Source: Tetrapyrgos nigripes
Taxonomy: Eukaryota; Basidiomycota; Agaricomycetes; Agaricales; Campanellaceae
DNA length: 64,000 nt
Reading direction: 5' to 3'
Assembly (NCBI GenBank): GCA_013368315.1
Contig: JAACJM010000014.1
Location: 434,001-498,000 of the forward strand
Made by a program: the position numbers and the translations under genes. How positions within the stretch are numbered: position 1 is the stretch's first letter; every line of letters starts with the position of its first letter. This document shows, in pieces, positions 10,156-23,115 of the stretch. The notes below the pieces were generated by a model. The model was not told the DNA's origin. It ran no database searches and was given only the letters and a program-made list of their open reading frames with translations.

Positions 10156-12970
10156 ATGGACGGTCGGGCTCCTCGGTATGTCTTCGCCATTTCTTGGATC
10201 TCGAAAGGGTTATTGAACTGTTACCAGTGTTAAAAATCGGGCGCCAGCTGCGATTCAAGTGCGTTGTTATATCATTTCTGTCCACGTTCATCTTTTACTG
10301 ACTCAATGCGTCCTTCTAGATCACAGCTGAGCAACTTCTTCGCGAGGTATGGCTCAAGGGAATGTTTTCTTCAATGAATGACACCAGTAATCACGTATTC
10401 TTTAGGCTCAAGAGCGTCAAGAGAGTGCTTTCCGTGCCCCGAAACAACGCGTAGAGGATTTCGAGGAGCTTCACGAGTATAGAGGGAGAAAGAGGAAAGA
10501 GTTTGAGGAGCGTATACGGAGAACGAGAGGGAGCATGTATGTGTGCCAAAGTTGACACTCACTGCGCAGAGTATTGACTATCACGACAGAAAAGAATGGT
10601 TGCAGTACGCAAATTGGGAGGTACGTATAAACGTGCATCGTCTCTTCAGTCAGCTAACTCAACGTTACAAGGCTTCGCAAAACGAATTCGCCCGTTCGCG
10701 CTCTGTCTTTGAACGTGCACTAGACGTCGACCCTCGTAGTATCCAGCTATGGTTCAGCTACACCGAAATGGAACTCAAATCCCGAAATGTTCAGCATGCG
10801 CGTAACCTCTTCGACCGCGCGGTTACTCTTCTTCCCCGAGTAGACCAACTATGGTATAAATACGTCTACCTGGAAGAACTCCTCCAAAACATTCCTGGTG
10901 CTCGTCAGGTCTTCGAGAGATGGATGCAATGGGAGCCGGATGACAAGGCTTGGCAGGCGTACATCAAGATGGAGGAACGCTACCAGGAGCTGGATCGTGC
11001 CAGTGCAATTTATGAGAGATGGATTGCAGTGAGACCAGAGCCTAGGGTATGGGTCAAGTGGGCAAAGTTTGAAGAGGAGAGGGCAAGACTTGACAAGGCG
11101 AGAGAGGTTTTTCAGACTGCGTTGGAGTTTTTCGGGGACGATAAGGAGCAGATCGAAAAAGCTCAAGCTGTTTTCAGCGCGTTTGCAAAGATGGAGACGA
11201 GGTTGAAGGAGTATGATAGGGCTAGGGTGATTTACAAGGTGTGTCAAAGTCTCTCTACGCACCACAACCTACTCATCCTTTTTTCCTTAGTTTGCACTGG
11301 AACGTATACCGAGGTCACAATCTGTCGCACTGTATGCTGCATATACCAAATTCGAAAAACAGCATGGTACACGGACAACATTGGAGTCTACTGTGCTCGG
11401 TAAAAGGAGGATTGAGTATGAGGAAGAGTTATTGCATGATGGTCGGAATTATGACGTTTGGTTCGACTATGCGAGGTTAGAGGAGGGTGCTTTGAAGGAT
11501 CTACGAGATGATGGTGCTACAGCTGAGGAGGAAGAGGCATCAATGGGTCGTGTGAGAGAGGTTTATGAGAGAGCGGTAGCGCAAGTCCCACCAGGGAATG
11601 AGAAGAGGCATTGGCGGAGGTATATTTTCCTTTGGCTCGACTATGCATTATTTGAGGAAATTGAGACGAAGGTAAGCCGATTTCACTCTTACTGAGTACT
11701 TGTAAAATTGATCTATGGAACGACAGGACTACGACCGGGCAAGACAGATTTACCAAACGGCGATATCGATAGTGCCTCACAAGGTTTTCACGTTTGCCAA
11801 ACTCTGGCTACTCTTCGCCAAGTTCGAAATACGTCGACTGGAGCTGGGTAGTGCCCGGAAGATTCTAGGGACTGCTATTGGGATGTGTCCCAAGGAAAAG
11901 CTGTTCAAGGGCTACATCGAGCTCGAGGTTGAGGTACGTATCACCTTATCATGTCATGGCGTCTTTCTCCTGACCAATTCCTAGCTTCGTGAATTTGACC
12001 GTGCCAGGAAACTCTATGAGAAATATATCGAAGTGAGGACACTTTCATCTCATTCTACCATGGAAAGATACTAACCCACACCACAGTTCGACTCCGCCAA
12101 CGCCTCAGCATGGATCAAATTCGCCGAGCTTGAATCCCAACTTCAAGACTTTGCTCGTACACGCGCCATCTTTGAATTGGCAGTCTCTCAGTCGCCGCTC
12201 TCTATGCCCGAGTTACTCTGGAAGGCATACATCGATTTCGAAGTGGAGGAGGGCGAAAGAGAAGCTGCTCGTACACTGTACGATCGTCTGGTCCAATTGA
12301 GTGGACATGTCAAAGTTTGGATATCGTATGCTTTGTTTGAAGCTGAGGCGATGCCGCTTCCTCGGGCAGAGAGGGAAGAGGAGGAGGAGGAGGAAGACGA
12401 AGAAGCTGAACAGAAGATGGTACCTGGTGATCCCGACCGTGCGAGAGCTGTATTTGAGCGTGCTTATAAGGATTTGAAGGGCAAGGGTTTAAAGAGTGAG
12501 GTGAGTACTTCGTTATTTACAGGCTCTTTTAACTCTCATGCTAACTTCACGCAGCGAGTGGCACTTCTGGAAGTTTGGAAGACGTTTGAAGAGAACCAGG
12601 GCAGCGAGGAAGGAGTGAAGAAGGTACAGAACATGATGCCTGTTGTCTCTAAGAAACGTCATGTCGATGAGGAGACTGGCCAGACTGTAGAAGGTTTGTC
12701 TATGATTATCCTCTCTTGGTTAATTGGCTAGTCACTGATACATTCTCCCTAGACTGGGAACTCGTCTTCGCTGACGATGAACGAGAATCAAACCCGTCAA
12801 CGTTCATGTTCATGAAGATGGCTCATGCATGGAATGCACAACGAGCACAAAAGACTGCTAACGATACGGATAGCTCGAGCTCCAAGATGCTATCCGGGTT
12901 TGTTGCTGCCTCCAAACCAGCTCAGGACGACGCGACTAGTGATGTCGCTAGCTCGCATGGTGGTGATTGA
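10156..12970 (+). CDS. CLF1: Pre-mRNA-splicing factor CLF1 (Crooked neck/SYF3)
   Basis: Twelve exons (10156-10175, 10228-10258, 10320-10346, 10406-10536, 10590-10620, 10672-11238, 11291-11671, 11727-11933, 11985-12032, 12087-12500, 12555-12693, 12753-12970) join in phase to 737 residues. The N-terminus [20 protein letters not shown] is the canonical CLF1 start. It is followed by tandem HAT half-TPR repeats with recurring W..Y, A+.++ERAL and LWL-YA-FE patterns through almost the whole length. The protein scaffolds the Prp19/NineTeen complex and is needed for spliceosome activation. An acidic low-complexity run (about nine Glu, near 12375) sits between repeats. The C-terminus ([11 protein letters not shown]) matches the family. 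Confidence 0.97.
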
Positions 12971-13259
12971 TGTATCTGTGTATATTTGTGGACTTTGTTC
13001 GTTGTGCAAGTAGTGTAGGATACTACGTTAATGCTGCTGAGATGACGGAGTCGGAACCGAAGCACGGCACCTGAACCTTCAGACAGGGCCAACGCTGAAG
13101 TGAATGTCACTTTTATTATAGGTGATTGATAGGTGATTCCAAACGTCCTTATATATGGTCAATGCAGATAGAAAACAGGTGGGTTGCAAACTTGCAATCA
13201 AAATCATTAAACGAGTTCATGCCAGCCTCGAGGTCAGTGTGCTCTATCCTTCCTCCGAC

Positions 13260-15381
13260 TCAATCTACTCGCGATGAGTAGGACGGCAGCGAGTCAGAAC
13301 TCCGACCATGCAGACTCGACGAACTAACGCCGCGAGTACTCCAACCTGGAGATAATCTATCATCATCTCTCCGCTCTGGATGTGACGGTACCAGCAGGTA
13401 CTGGGGATTTGGGTCTGCATGAGGTAGGTAGTGATCGCGACTAGCAAATGGTATGAGAATAGTGGGAGCTGATCGTCGAGCGCTCAGACCGTGACTTTGA
13501 GAGCGTTTTGGCAATGTGGATTGACTCTGGTTTATCGTGGGCATTGAAAAAGAGGTTTGCGAATTTATAGCTGCTTTTCCTTGCCTTGCTGGAGAAGGAT
13601 TGCCGTTATAGGGCGCTGTGGGAGATGTCAGTAGATAACTTGCTGATGTCGGTGAAAGGACGATAGGGGTCGACTCTGGCGAGATAATGAAGGGTTCGGC
13701 TCTGAAACTTGTGACAGAGTAGTCCAAGAGAGGGTTGATGATGGCGGAGCTGCGATCACTGTCGGCCTTCTTTCTTCGGTATCGGATGCACAGGAAGATG
13801 ATGACGCAAATCATCAACAAGAAGGCTGCGCTCCCCAGAACCACTCCAGCTATGACTATGGGGGAAATCTTTTTTTGACCTGTTGTAGGTTTCCGGTGTG
13901 CAAATCCGAACCAGCTGGAAGAGCTCGAGCCTTGGTAAATTCTGGATTGACAAAGAATAGCAAATGCTATGAGAACGGGACCGATAAGGAGAAACAGGAA
14001 GGCATTTACAGGTAGATATTGGCAATGTACAGGGAACCAAGAAGATACTCGGTAACTGATGGGTTCGCCCATTCTTGTAGTGCTCCTATGCATTTACCAC
14101 CGACTTCTTGCAGGACGAGCTGGTCTTCATTGAATGTCACGGAGGCGTTTCCGAAAGTCAAGGTCAGACTCATTCGAGTGTCACAAGGCAGACTGTATGA
14201 AGTTGATTGAGAAAGGGTCAAATCTCTTGAGGCACCTTCCACGCCCGCATCTGAAGCGATCCAGTCAGACAAGTATCAATAGTCTGTACATGAAGACTCT
14301 ACTTGCATATTGACCGTGTTTCGTTTTGAGGGAAATAGATGCTGGAGAAGAAAGGATCGACGATAGTGACCAGGTTTTCCGTCTCGCTGCTTTTTGATAC
14401 TTGTAGTCCACTTGGACTTGTAAACGACCAGCTGTCCATTAGGACAAAGGAGTCGAAGTCTGATGTACTCGAATTGCTGGGAAGGAGTTCTTTGAAAGCT
14501 ACGTCGCCCTGAAACATATCTTCGTCAGGTTTGACCCAGTGAAGTGTGCCTCCATCTGCAGAACCGTCGACGAAAGGGTTCAGAGCAAGACCAAAGGAAA
14601 AATTCGCGGCTGAAGGGGTGGTTTTCAACCATGCCGCCATGGGCGTCGCACTGTAGTCTCCGTTCCTACAAATACCATTAATCGCCGGTATCTTTCTAGT
14701 AATCACGGTTTGACACTTACCTTGCATTCGTACCAAGACCCAAAAGACCCGATACCTCTCCGGAATAGATACCACTGGTGTTATCGGCCAGAATGACTGC
14801 GTTCACGGTGGTCAGAGTGCATCTATAACGCCAAATTAGAAAACATCCACCTCGCTGATCAGACCACGTCCACAATGACCCATTCCTCTCCTGTATACTG
14901 CAATTCCCAGTTAGAAACGGCCCACTTGCCCACGATTCTTCAGAAACCAGAGAGAGAGCGGATTCGTTGGATAATGTAATGTCGGACGAGCTATATCTAA
15001 AAACGTTGGCTCAGAATGAGATTGTCCGTTTTAAGGCTGTGTTCAAGACTTACTTGGGTACACCGGGAACGCAGTTAGTACAACGATCTCCTGCGACTGA
15101 TGTATAGCCTGTACTGGTCGAAAGCACATATAAAAGCGATTGGTTCTGCGAACCAGAGGCCTGAGATCGAGCTGTCAGCGTTGTCCAATATGCATGCAAA
15201 AATTGTGACATACCACGGTTAGATTCACAGCGTAGTGCCTTTGGTTATCGATGGTGAGAGGAAGAGAAACAGTCTCAATGATAGGTGAGCTAGACCGTGA
15301 AGAGAGCCCAGTAGAGTGCGAGAGAGAAAAGAAAGGGAGAAATGAGACTAGAAATGATGCTAGAAGGGCACGAGTCCTCAT
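13260..15381 (-). CDS. Membrane-anchored pepsin-fold (A1-like) protein, probably catalytically dead
   Basis: The model runs 15381-15214, 15160-15054, from 14996 onward, to 14307, 14250 onward, and a last exon ending at 13260. It starts with a signal peptide (MRTRALLASFLVSFLPFFSL). The luminal part has aspartic-peptidase landmarks: SGEVSGLLGLGTNAR (flap-distal GLLGLG), NFSFGLALNP, GGTLHW, YSLPCDTRMSLTLTFGN and KCIGAL--W, then the C-terminal lobe end. Where A1 proteases have DTGS the sequence reads LYVLSTSTGYTSV, so the first catalytic Asp is replaced by Ser. The second motif reads IVDPFFSSIYFP instead of VDTGTS. A transmembrane helix (IVIAGVVLGSAAFLLMICVI) and a basic, Ser/Pro-rich cytoplasmic tail of about 130 residues follow. 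It is more likely a receptor-like pseudoprotease than an enzyme. Exact exons near 14830-14880 are uncertain. Confidence 0.75.
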
Positions 15382-16808
15382 AGCAAATGGTCAAAGCAAG
15401 GGTGTGGGCACACAAGAATCATGCTTTTAAGTAAAATATATGTATGTCTTATGTTCTTGATTCGCGAAGCTTGATGATCATGGAAAGGATTAATTCCTGG
15501 AACACAGCAGCAGACGAAGTCGGTCCTCTCGGCCTTCTAGCTCCAGCTGCAAATATAGGGCCATGGAAAAACGATACAGCTTCCTTCGGCAAAACAACAT
15601 GACGATGTAGCATAGCCAAAGCCGAAATCCATATCAGTGCGTCAGGCAAGCGGCAGGCGCCCAAAGAGGAGAGTAGACAAAGGAAAAAAGGACATTTCCT
15701 GTTGATATGTCTGAAGCCTTCGGGCCGAAAGAGATAGTACAGAAGCTGTGTGAGGTTCTGATAGATGGATAGAAGAAAGGAAGTACTAGTAGGACACAAA
15801 CTCTGTTCCTCCTCCGAGACTGGTAAGCTCCAAGCGTACCTCCAAAAAAAAAAGAAAGCGTTGTCACACAATTCTCATATATACCTGTGACTTACTTGTC
15901 ACGCTGCGTCTTTCTTCGCTCAACGTCGGCTCATTGCTCAACGACCATATCTTAGCCGGGGACACCTTCAAGCAAACTCTCTTTAGGAGCTGGTTATCTG
16001 TCTGAGTGTTCAGCATAAGCTTCAGCTAGGGCCTCATTAACTCTGTTTTACTTGCGCTACGTGTTTGCATTGATCAAGCACGAAGGGCAACCTCAAGACT
16101 TGTCGTCTGGTGAAGCATGTAATTCCGGGGTACATGTGAAGCCGGAAGCGATAGCTTCAGTCCTGCCTTGGACAGCCGTAGGTACTTACTTGCAACACAT
16201 TTCCTGCAAGACATACTGTTGACTTTTTCTGTCTTAGCGGGGCCTGATATCGGATGTCAATCGTTGCGCTCAGGGCCATACAGTTTCAAAAGCCGATTCA
16301 CGTTGTTCACTCACCGTTCTGCCCGCTCAATTCCGCATAATCCGCCTTCACCGGACCCTACAAGCTGATAGGAACGTACATATGTATCTCAAAGTTTTGT
16401 CGGTTCCTCAAGCTTGACAGTGATAGGGTACTACAAACTTCGATTGACAATTCCTTGGTGCCACTGTCAGCCAGCGGTGATCTATACATGGCTCATGACC
16501 TACCCATAGTAAATGGTGTATTTTCTTCCGATTTTTCGGATTCGAGGCTTGCTTACATGCAGATGAGTGCTTTGTCGCTCGTTTTGCTACTTATGTACCA
16601 AGCGGGATCAAATAATAGACCAAGTGCCCTTGCCATGCATTGATAACGAGATGCGGCCAAAAGTTGGGCCAAAGCGAGAAACCGAATTGTGTACAGGGTC
16701 GAGATATTACACTTACCAAATGTACCCCGACTCGGAGTCGTACTACTCGTATAAAGAGCTCCGAGGTTTCCAAGGCTGAGGCTACCTCACGCTCTACCTG
16801 GCTGGTTG
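15382..16808. other. Intergenic, 1.4 kb
   Basis: This lies between divergent genes. A 140-codon minus frame at 15449-15871 and several shorter plus frames were read; none shows a known motif, signal peptide plus partner exons, or coherent splicing. No mobile-element ends were recognised. Confidence 0.4.
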
Positions 16809-18162
16809 ATGCATCCAGAAGACTATTTTTGGGGAGGAGGCCTTGCCTTACAGACGAGTGGTGAGTGCAACTGCAATCGTTTGCACTGGCTTCGATGAAA
16901 CGGTCTGCTAGTCTGCGCAATAGCCGTCTACTTCTGGGACTTGGCCGTCACCTTTCCTCTGGAGCGACGACTCATTTGGAAGTCAGTACTTACAGAACAC
17001 TTCTCTTTTCGTGCGTTCCTCACTTGGAACATCATTCCAGGACTCGATTTGCTCGAGAAAATCTACTCTACTTCTGGAGTCGGTTCTATGGCCTGGCTGG
17101 ATTACTGTAAGTCTCGTCAATCTCCTGCATTCCTCGGTCAGAGGTGACACTAGATCTTCCCATAGAATCTATCTATCCATTCCTCAAGGAACGATTACCT
17201 CCGCGACGTGCATGAAACGGCATAGTGTCCGCTATGCATTGATCCAGCTCGGCATGTCCATCACTCAGCTATGGACGTTGAAACAAAGTCGGTATCTATA
17301 GTTGTAGATTGTCGCAATGAACTGATTGGCCATTTCTTCAGCGCTGTTTTTGTACAGCCAATCTCGACGAGCGCTCGCCGTCATTGGGGTTACAGTCTCC
17401 ATCAGTGCAGTGTTACAATCTTACGGGATGGTGCTGTACTTTCGTCATCTGGGTTATTCAAGCGATTGCCAGCGAGTCAGCGACAGGCCTGTCGGTATTA
17501 TCATTTGGACGTACGTCTCGCTGTCTGTCGTCTTACATCCCTCCAATCGCCTTACTTTCATGCGTCTTTTCCTCTCGTCAGCGTAGGAACCGTGTCGATA
17601 CAAGCTGTCGTCTTCGCAACATCCTTGTTTAGATGGGTGAATGGCCAGAGAGAGGGAATTATTTCTGCATCGGACTTCCTCGATAACATAGTGGCCAGGG
17701 ACAATGTTGCCACGTCTCTATTCATTCTCAGTGAGGATCCACTTCCCTGTCCATTTGAACCCGCTAATTACGTCTCTTATGTTTCTCTCCATGCATTGCT
17801 CATTTACCAGCTGTCTATACCTCTGCTACCATCATTCGTAGTAGATTTGGCGTCGGCGAAAACATATGGAATTTTGCATGGGCGTATGTCTCCTTATTTA
17901 TCGTTACTCCGTTTTCGACACGAAATTTGACTACCTGTTCCTCTCAAGATGGGTTTTCGCCTTTTTGAACATAGCCACTTATCGGACAGTCCTCAACTAT
18001 CGTGAAGCTTTACTCATAATCCAACTCGGATACAGACATTCGTTTCCTTCCTCTGATACTCTGGAAACTTTTACCTATCCGGCATCGCCTGCGTCGTCGG
18101 TTCGCAGTAGTAATGCCTCGGAAACTTCTTCAACCTTAGGGTCGACCATGTCAGCAAAATAA
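16809..18162 (+). CDS. Multi-pass membrane protein, DUF6533-like
   Basis: Exons begin 16809-16860, 16912-16981 and 17041-17106 and continue through junctions near 17155, 17292/17341, 17517/17581, 17729/17810 and 17884/17949 to the stop at 18162. The start MHPEDYFWGGG is the first Met of the exon whose donor at 16861 keeps the frame. Segment VCAIAVYFWDLAVTFPLERR then LIWK matches the DUF6533 pattern (hydrophobic helix, Y-D/W-D, LT-P-E, IW) common in agaricomycete seven-helix-like proteins. Later helices include YSQSRRALAVIGVTVSISAV and VGTVSIQAVVFATSLFRW. The C-terminus is Ser-rich and presumably cytosolic. A receptor-like role is often assumed for the family but unproven. The exact exon set is my reconstruction. 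Confidence 0.65.
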
Positions 18163-18457
18163 CAGCGTTGGTCTGGATGGAAATATACACTTTGAAAACC
18201 AGACCATGGACAGCTACTTGAATATCCAGATTACTGTAATAGCACTCATGTAGGATAATACTAATAATCGAGTAGTTATTTTCTCGTTTCAAGTGTAGGT
18301 ATAAATTACAATGTACTGATCCTGTTATCTTGAACTTGTAGCAAACACGTAGAAAGGCATAAGATACTGGATAAATACTATATCGATAACGTACACTAAA
18401 CCTACAACAAAGAATATGCAAAGCCACAATATCGTCAACAAATCGTTTCGCTACCGC

Positions 18458-21400
18458 TCAATCATCATCGTCTTCAGCTAAGAGATCATTAACTTCTAGT
18501 TCATCTTCCTCCTCGGAGTCTGGCACTATCTCAACGCTTTGTTCACGGCGAACAGCTGAAGGCGTAGGCGCATTGGCAGTATCGTCGTCTTCGTCTTCAT
18601 CTTGCACCGTTGTTCTTGCTTGCCTACCAGATCTAGCACGGTTTCGCGGTGTGGCCTCCCGATCTTCGTAGTCGTCATCAAATACGAGAGTGGGCTCCGG
18701 GGCTGGTCTTCGGGTAGCTCTGAAAATAATATGAGCTACATGCTATCCAGAGACCAATCCGACTTACCCTCGTTTGGGCATGACTCGTGTAGGTGCTGCC
18801 AGAAGTGATGGTGCCTCGGATAGACTACGTTGCGTGGACTGGTCATCTCCTTCGAAGTCTTCTTCATCATCAGAGGTCGAAATGCGCCGTTTCCTGGGTA
18901 CAAACCCAAGGTGAGTACTTTGGACGACAGATGACAGGCTAAACACGGCTTACTTTGCATCTCCTTTCCTCCGAGAACCTCGGGACGGATGTTCTTCGCC
19001 TTCGGTAGTCGTGCTGGTGATACTGTCCGATCTCCTGCATAGTTCAAATTTTCTGTCAACGAACATGTAACTCCCATTCCACAATGCACAATGTACCTTT
19101 TCCTGGTCTTTCTTGCTGTTGGCGGTGGTGTGTCATCGTCATCGTCCTCGCCTGGCAGAAGTAGCTGATCCATTACTGTGAGCACCTCTTGGAAGTCCTC
19201 CAATTTTCGGTATTCCTCTTCTGAAAAGCCTTCCAACTGCTTGGGATACTTTTTCTCAAGAACAGTCTTGAACCTGTTAAGGGCGTTCTTCGATACCGTA
19301 TCTTTAGGGGCCCGATGCTACAGAGAACGAATAACGAGATTAGCCGGAAGAAAAAGAGCCTGCTAACATTCAAACGCACACTGATGAGGTTGTCCAAGTA
19401 GATCTTGAGCGTACGAATTTGATACTCATCGACTTCCTCGGGCAGAGGTAGTTGTATAGTATTATTACCTAGGACCTGACACAATGCCTTCCTATCGTCC
19501 TCTGAAACAGATAGTCAGATATCGAGTGTATAGAATTCGAAGAAACACGCACTTTCAAGCTTGGAATCTCTCGACATCAATTCGGAAACGATGTCTATGG
19601 CCAGCTCAACGTGTAGCATAAGATCACCAGCATCTCCACTATAGATATCGTACATCTGTTAATGTTTCAGCTGACTGAGGGAGGAAGCACGTACACGACT
19701 TCCAGCGGATTAGTCCACTGCACAAGCATGCCCACAATCTGGGGGAAGGGAATCGTTGCTTCATCCTCAAACTCTCGCTGAACCTCGTTCAGAACTTCCA
19801 GCACCTCACGGAAAATCTGCGCAAATTTCTCGTGAGGATAGAGGAGGAACGACAACTGAAAACCCACTGATTTCATTCTCCGTTGGTTATCGACGGATGT
19901 GTAGCAGTACATAGGCAAAAAGTACGCCAAACATTGACGCAACGCATGGTTATGGGTATCTCGAGATGTGAAATAAGATACTACTAGACACTTGATCACC
20001 TGAGGAAATGCAAAGAAATGAGATTCACGTCCTTTCTGGAATAACTTCACGCCAACCTTTGTGTCTGCTAAAATTCCAGAAATAGCCAGTTTCGCCATGC
20101 CCGTGCACTGTAGCGTCCTCATTTCGTCTGAGGTGTTTTCATCTTTCAGTACCAAACTCTCGAATTGCTCAATGAGATTTTCGGGCTGGACGTACAGAGT
20201 GCTAGGTCAGCATTTGCTATGGGTTGGAATTTGTGATCACTTACACTGTTTTCTTCTACCATCACCTTTGTGTCGTAAACCATGAACATATCAAACAAGG
20301 CGCGCCAAACAATCAGTTTGACTTCTTCCGAAACATCCCCTTGAATGTGTTTAACAAAGAGAGGCCTATATCTCACTGCAAAAGCCTGTATTCGGGTTAG
20401 ATGACGACAAAGCTCAACAAAGCGGTTTTCGAGACGCACTCTTGAGATCAGACATATTTGAGACAAGCAAACTAGAGCTTTCCGTACGAACTCTTCTTCC
20501 CGACGTGCAACGGATGGGACGATCAGGTCTATCAATACACCATGCAAGCTCGAGTGGTCATCGAGAGTCTGTAACGAAAAAGCAGTCAGAATCGGGAAAA
20601 AAAAGGAGACCATGAAGTACGATAGCACTCACTCCATTCACTCGTTCCAACACCCCTTCACAAAGACAAAGGCAGCGCATATCAAGCTTATCTTGATGAG
20701 CACGCTCATCCTCCGTCATTGCCTCCCTTGACTTTGGCTTTGGCGTCTTTAAGACAGGTGTGTCCATGCTGCTGTCAGGGTCAATCTCCAGCTGCTCCTC
20801 TCCATTGTCTTCGTCCCCGGGGACACGAATTTCCTGGATGATCTCGACGACAACACGAATGAAGTCCTTCTCTGCAGGGGTTATTTCGTTTGGCTTGAGC
20901 TTATCTAGACCAGAGCTATTCGGATCAACAGACAATGCTCTGAGGACATCGAGACAAAGGAGGGCGAGTTTATCCGAAAGGGAACTATCGACGAGCATTT
21001 GCCCTGAGAGAGCACGAACTCTGTCAGATCCTACATCACTGAGGTGAAAATGCAAACACTACTCACGCATCAGCGCATTCATGCTCCTCCGTCCAAGCTC
21101 ATCGGTAGGGTCAGCATGAACGGCAATCTTGAGCAGCTCGGCAATTATACATTCCTTATTGAAGGATTCGTCTGCTCGTCTATCCCGTTCCTCGTCATCC
21201 AACTCGTTGAAGAGATTGTCTTCTTCCAATGCGGCAATATCATTCTGAAGCGAATTGTAAATGCCTTGGATTAGATAGGCCAATCCCTTAACTTCCGGTA
21301 GTAATTCGTCGAGAAGAGTGGAGAGATACGCATCGTCCTTCTGACTCCTGCAGAAATCCACAAACACCCGTGCCAAGAAAGCTTTCTCCGCAGTCAACAA

Positions 21401-22859
21401 TATCCAATAAGATTCTGCAATGTTTGGTCAAGAAGATGAGCTGACAGAGTATAACAGGAGTACTCACTGTCCACCTTCATACTGTTAGTGAATATCCTCT
21501 TTGTGTCCGTGCTGAACACATTGAATAACGCGTCCGTGGCGATAACTTCCTCTCCTAGATCAAGCATCTTCAATAATTCCAGCATCCCATGCAGTTCCTT
21601 GGACACCTCCTTGTCTGCCTTTCCCTCAGCATCATCCTCGGTGGCATCCTCCTCCTCTTCTACCTCTTCCTTCTTCACAAAGCTATCATCGGCTACAGCA
21701 TTGACCCAAGCAGTGATCAAGCTCGCTGCAGCAGCTCTCACTCCGGCGTCCCTATCCCCCAGTCCATATTTGATGATCAACTCTCGCTGAGTAATCGTCA
21801 GTTTACGAGGATGAGTTGGACCAAGAGTGCCGCCTATCATGATGTTCTTCTCTAGTCTATCGAAAAGGAATTTGCGTGTCTTTTCGTGAACGTCGCGAGC
21901 CCGATCTAGCAAGGAAGAGAACGAGGCTTTATGGAAGCTGCCGTCGATGGGGAGGTTCATTACGATGGATTGGCGGACCTCACTGACGACATGGGTGAGT
22001 CAAAACCAATTCGGATGAGACAAAACAAGAGGACATACGGTGTGCTGTCGTATGTCATGGATTCAATCAACACCTCCGAAAGACTGACTTCGTCGTCTTG
22101 CAAATCTTCCGGGTTCTCATTTTGACAGAGTTTACACAGGGCGATCGCAGCCTGTTCACGGACAGAGGATTCTTTGTCTGTAAGGCGATCCACGAGTGCT
22201 GCTCGTAGCCCGTCGTATAAGTCAGAGCTATTTGAATTAGATAAGACGGACAAGATAATGAGAGCATTGGGACTCACTCTAGCTGGCCAAGGTTCATGAT
22301 AACCTCAGCGACTATATGTGTCAACCGATATCGCACGACCTTGTCTTTGGCACTAAACCCTTTCAGAAGGAATTGAACAAGTCTCTCTGTTGAACGTGTT
22401 GCAGTGGTGTCTTGATTGAGATCATCTTCGTCGTCCTCTATTTCGTTGGCTTCTTCAGCAGCTACGGATACCAAACAATTCAGTTAGCCTTCAAACCCCA
22501 CATAGAGCTACTCAAAACATGTACGCACCTTTATCATTGACATACTTTACGAACAGACTCACAAACTTGACCACATTGTCGGCAGACTTATTTACCTTCT
22601 TCTCCTGACAAACCCTCAACAGCACCAACTTCAACTCCTTCTCAAACGCGTGTTCCCCGACAAAAACGACGTTGCCATCCTTGTCGGTCCCAGTGATTTC
22701 AGCGGCTTCTGTTAGGAGTTTGTGAAGCGCGACGATGTTTTTTTGGTGATTGGCCTTGGAGGTTTGTACTTGTTGAAAGATATTCTGCATGTTTGCTGGG
22801 AGATCCGCGAGAGCATTGTTGCGGTTCCGGGCCCGAGCATTTATTGTGCGAGCGGGCAT
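18458..22859 (-). CDS. YCG1: Condensin complex non-SMC subunit 3 (CAP-G/Cnd3)
   Basis: The gene runs from MPARTINARARNRNN at 22859 to a stop after an acidic tail (LLAEDDDD) at 18458, in a dozen or more exons. The N-terminal half is HEAT-repeat: HKLLTEAAEITGTDKDGN, RYRLTHIVAEVIMNLGQLE, LVDRLTDKESSVREQAAIAL and VHEKTRKFLFDRLEK. TITQRELIIKYGLGDRDAGV is a highly conserved CAP-G block. The central part matches the Cnd3 C-terminal domain (LARVFVDFCRSQKDD..LPEV, ADPTDELGRRSMNALMR). The C-terminus is disordered, acidic and Ser/Arg-rich. As the HEAT subunit it clamps DNA with the kleisin BRN1 during mitotic chromosome compaction. No break was seen. Confidence 0.95.
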
Positions 22860-23115
22860 GGTGGTGGAGAGGATTGAGGAAGACGCGGTTCAGATTTGTG
22901 CAACGCGGGAGTCACGTGAAGTTTGGGAGCGCGTTGAAATTGAATTGCCGTTTTAAACCGTTTTTTGAACGAAGGGAATTCGAAACGAAACTTGGCCGGT
23001 CTACATGTCTCTAATGTCTCTACACGATTATGATTAAGACTAATAGAAAGGCTAAACTTCATGTATGTCTACATCTCCTCAAGTTGGAAAAATGCATGGT
23101 TCGTGGCAACATCCC

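Noticed and set aside
14830..14880. Alternative exon reading YTGEEWVIVDV in the pepsin-fold gene
   Set aside because: It would need introns of abnormal length or phase on both sides; the continuous reading GPFLTGNCSIQERNGSLW fits better, though not conclusively.
15449..15871. 140-codon minus-strand open frame
   Set aside because: No motif, no homologous pattern, no splice partners; composition fits intergenic sequence.
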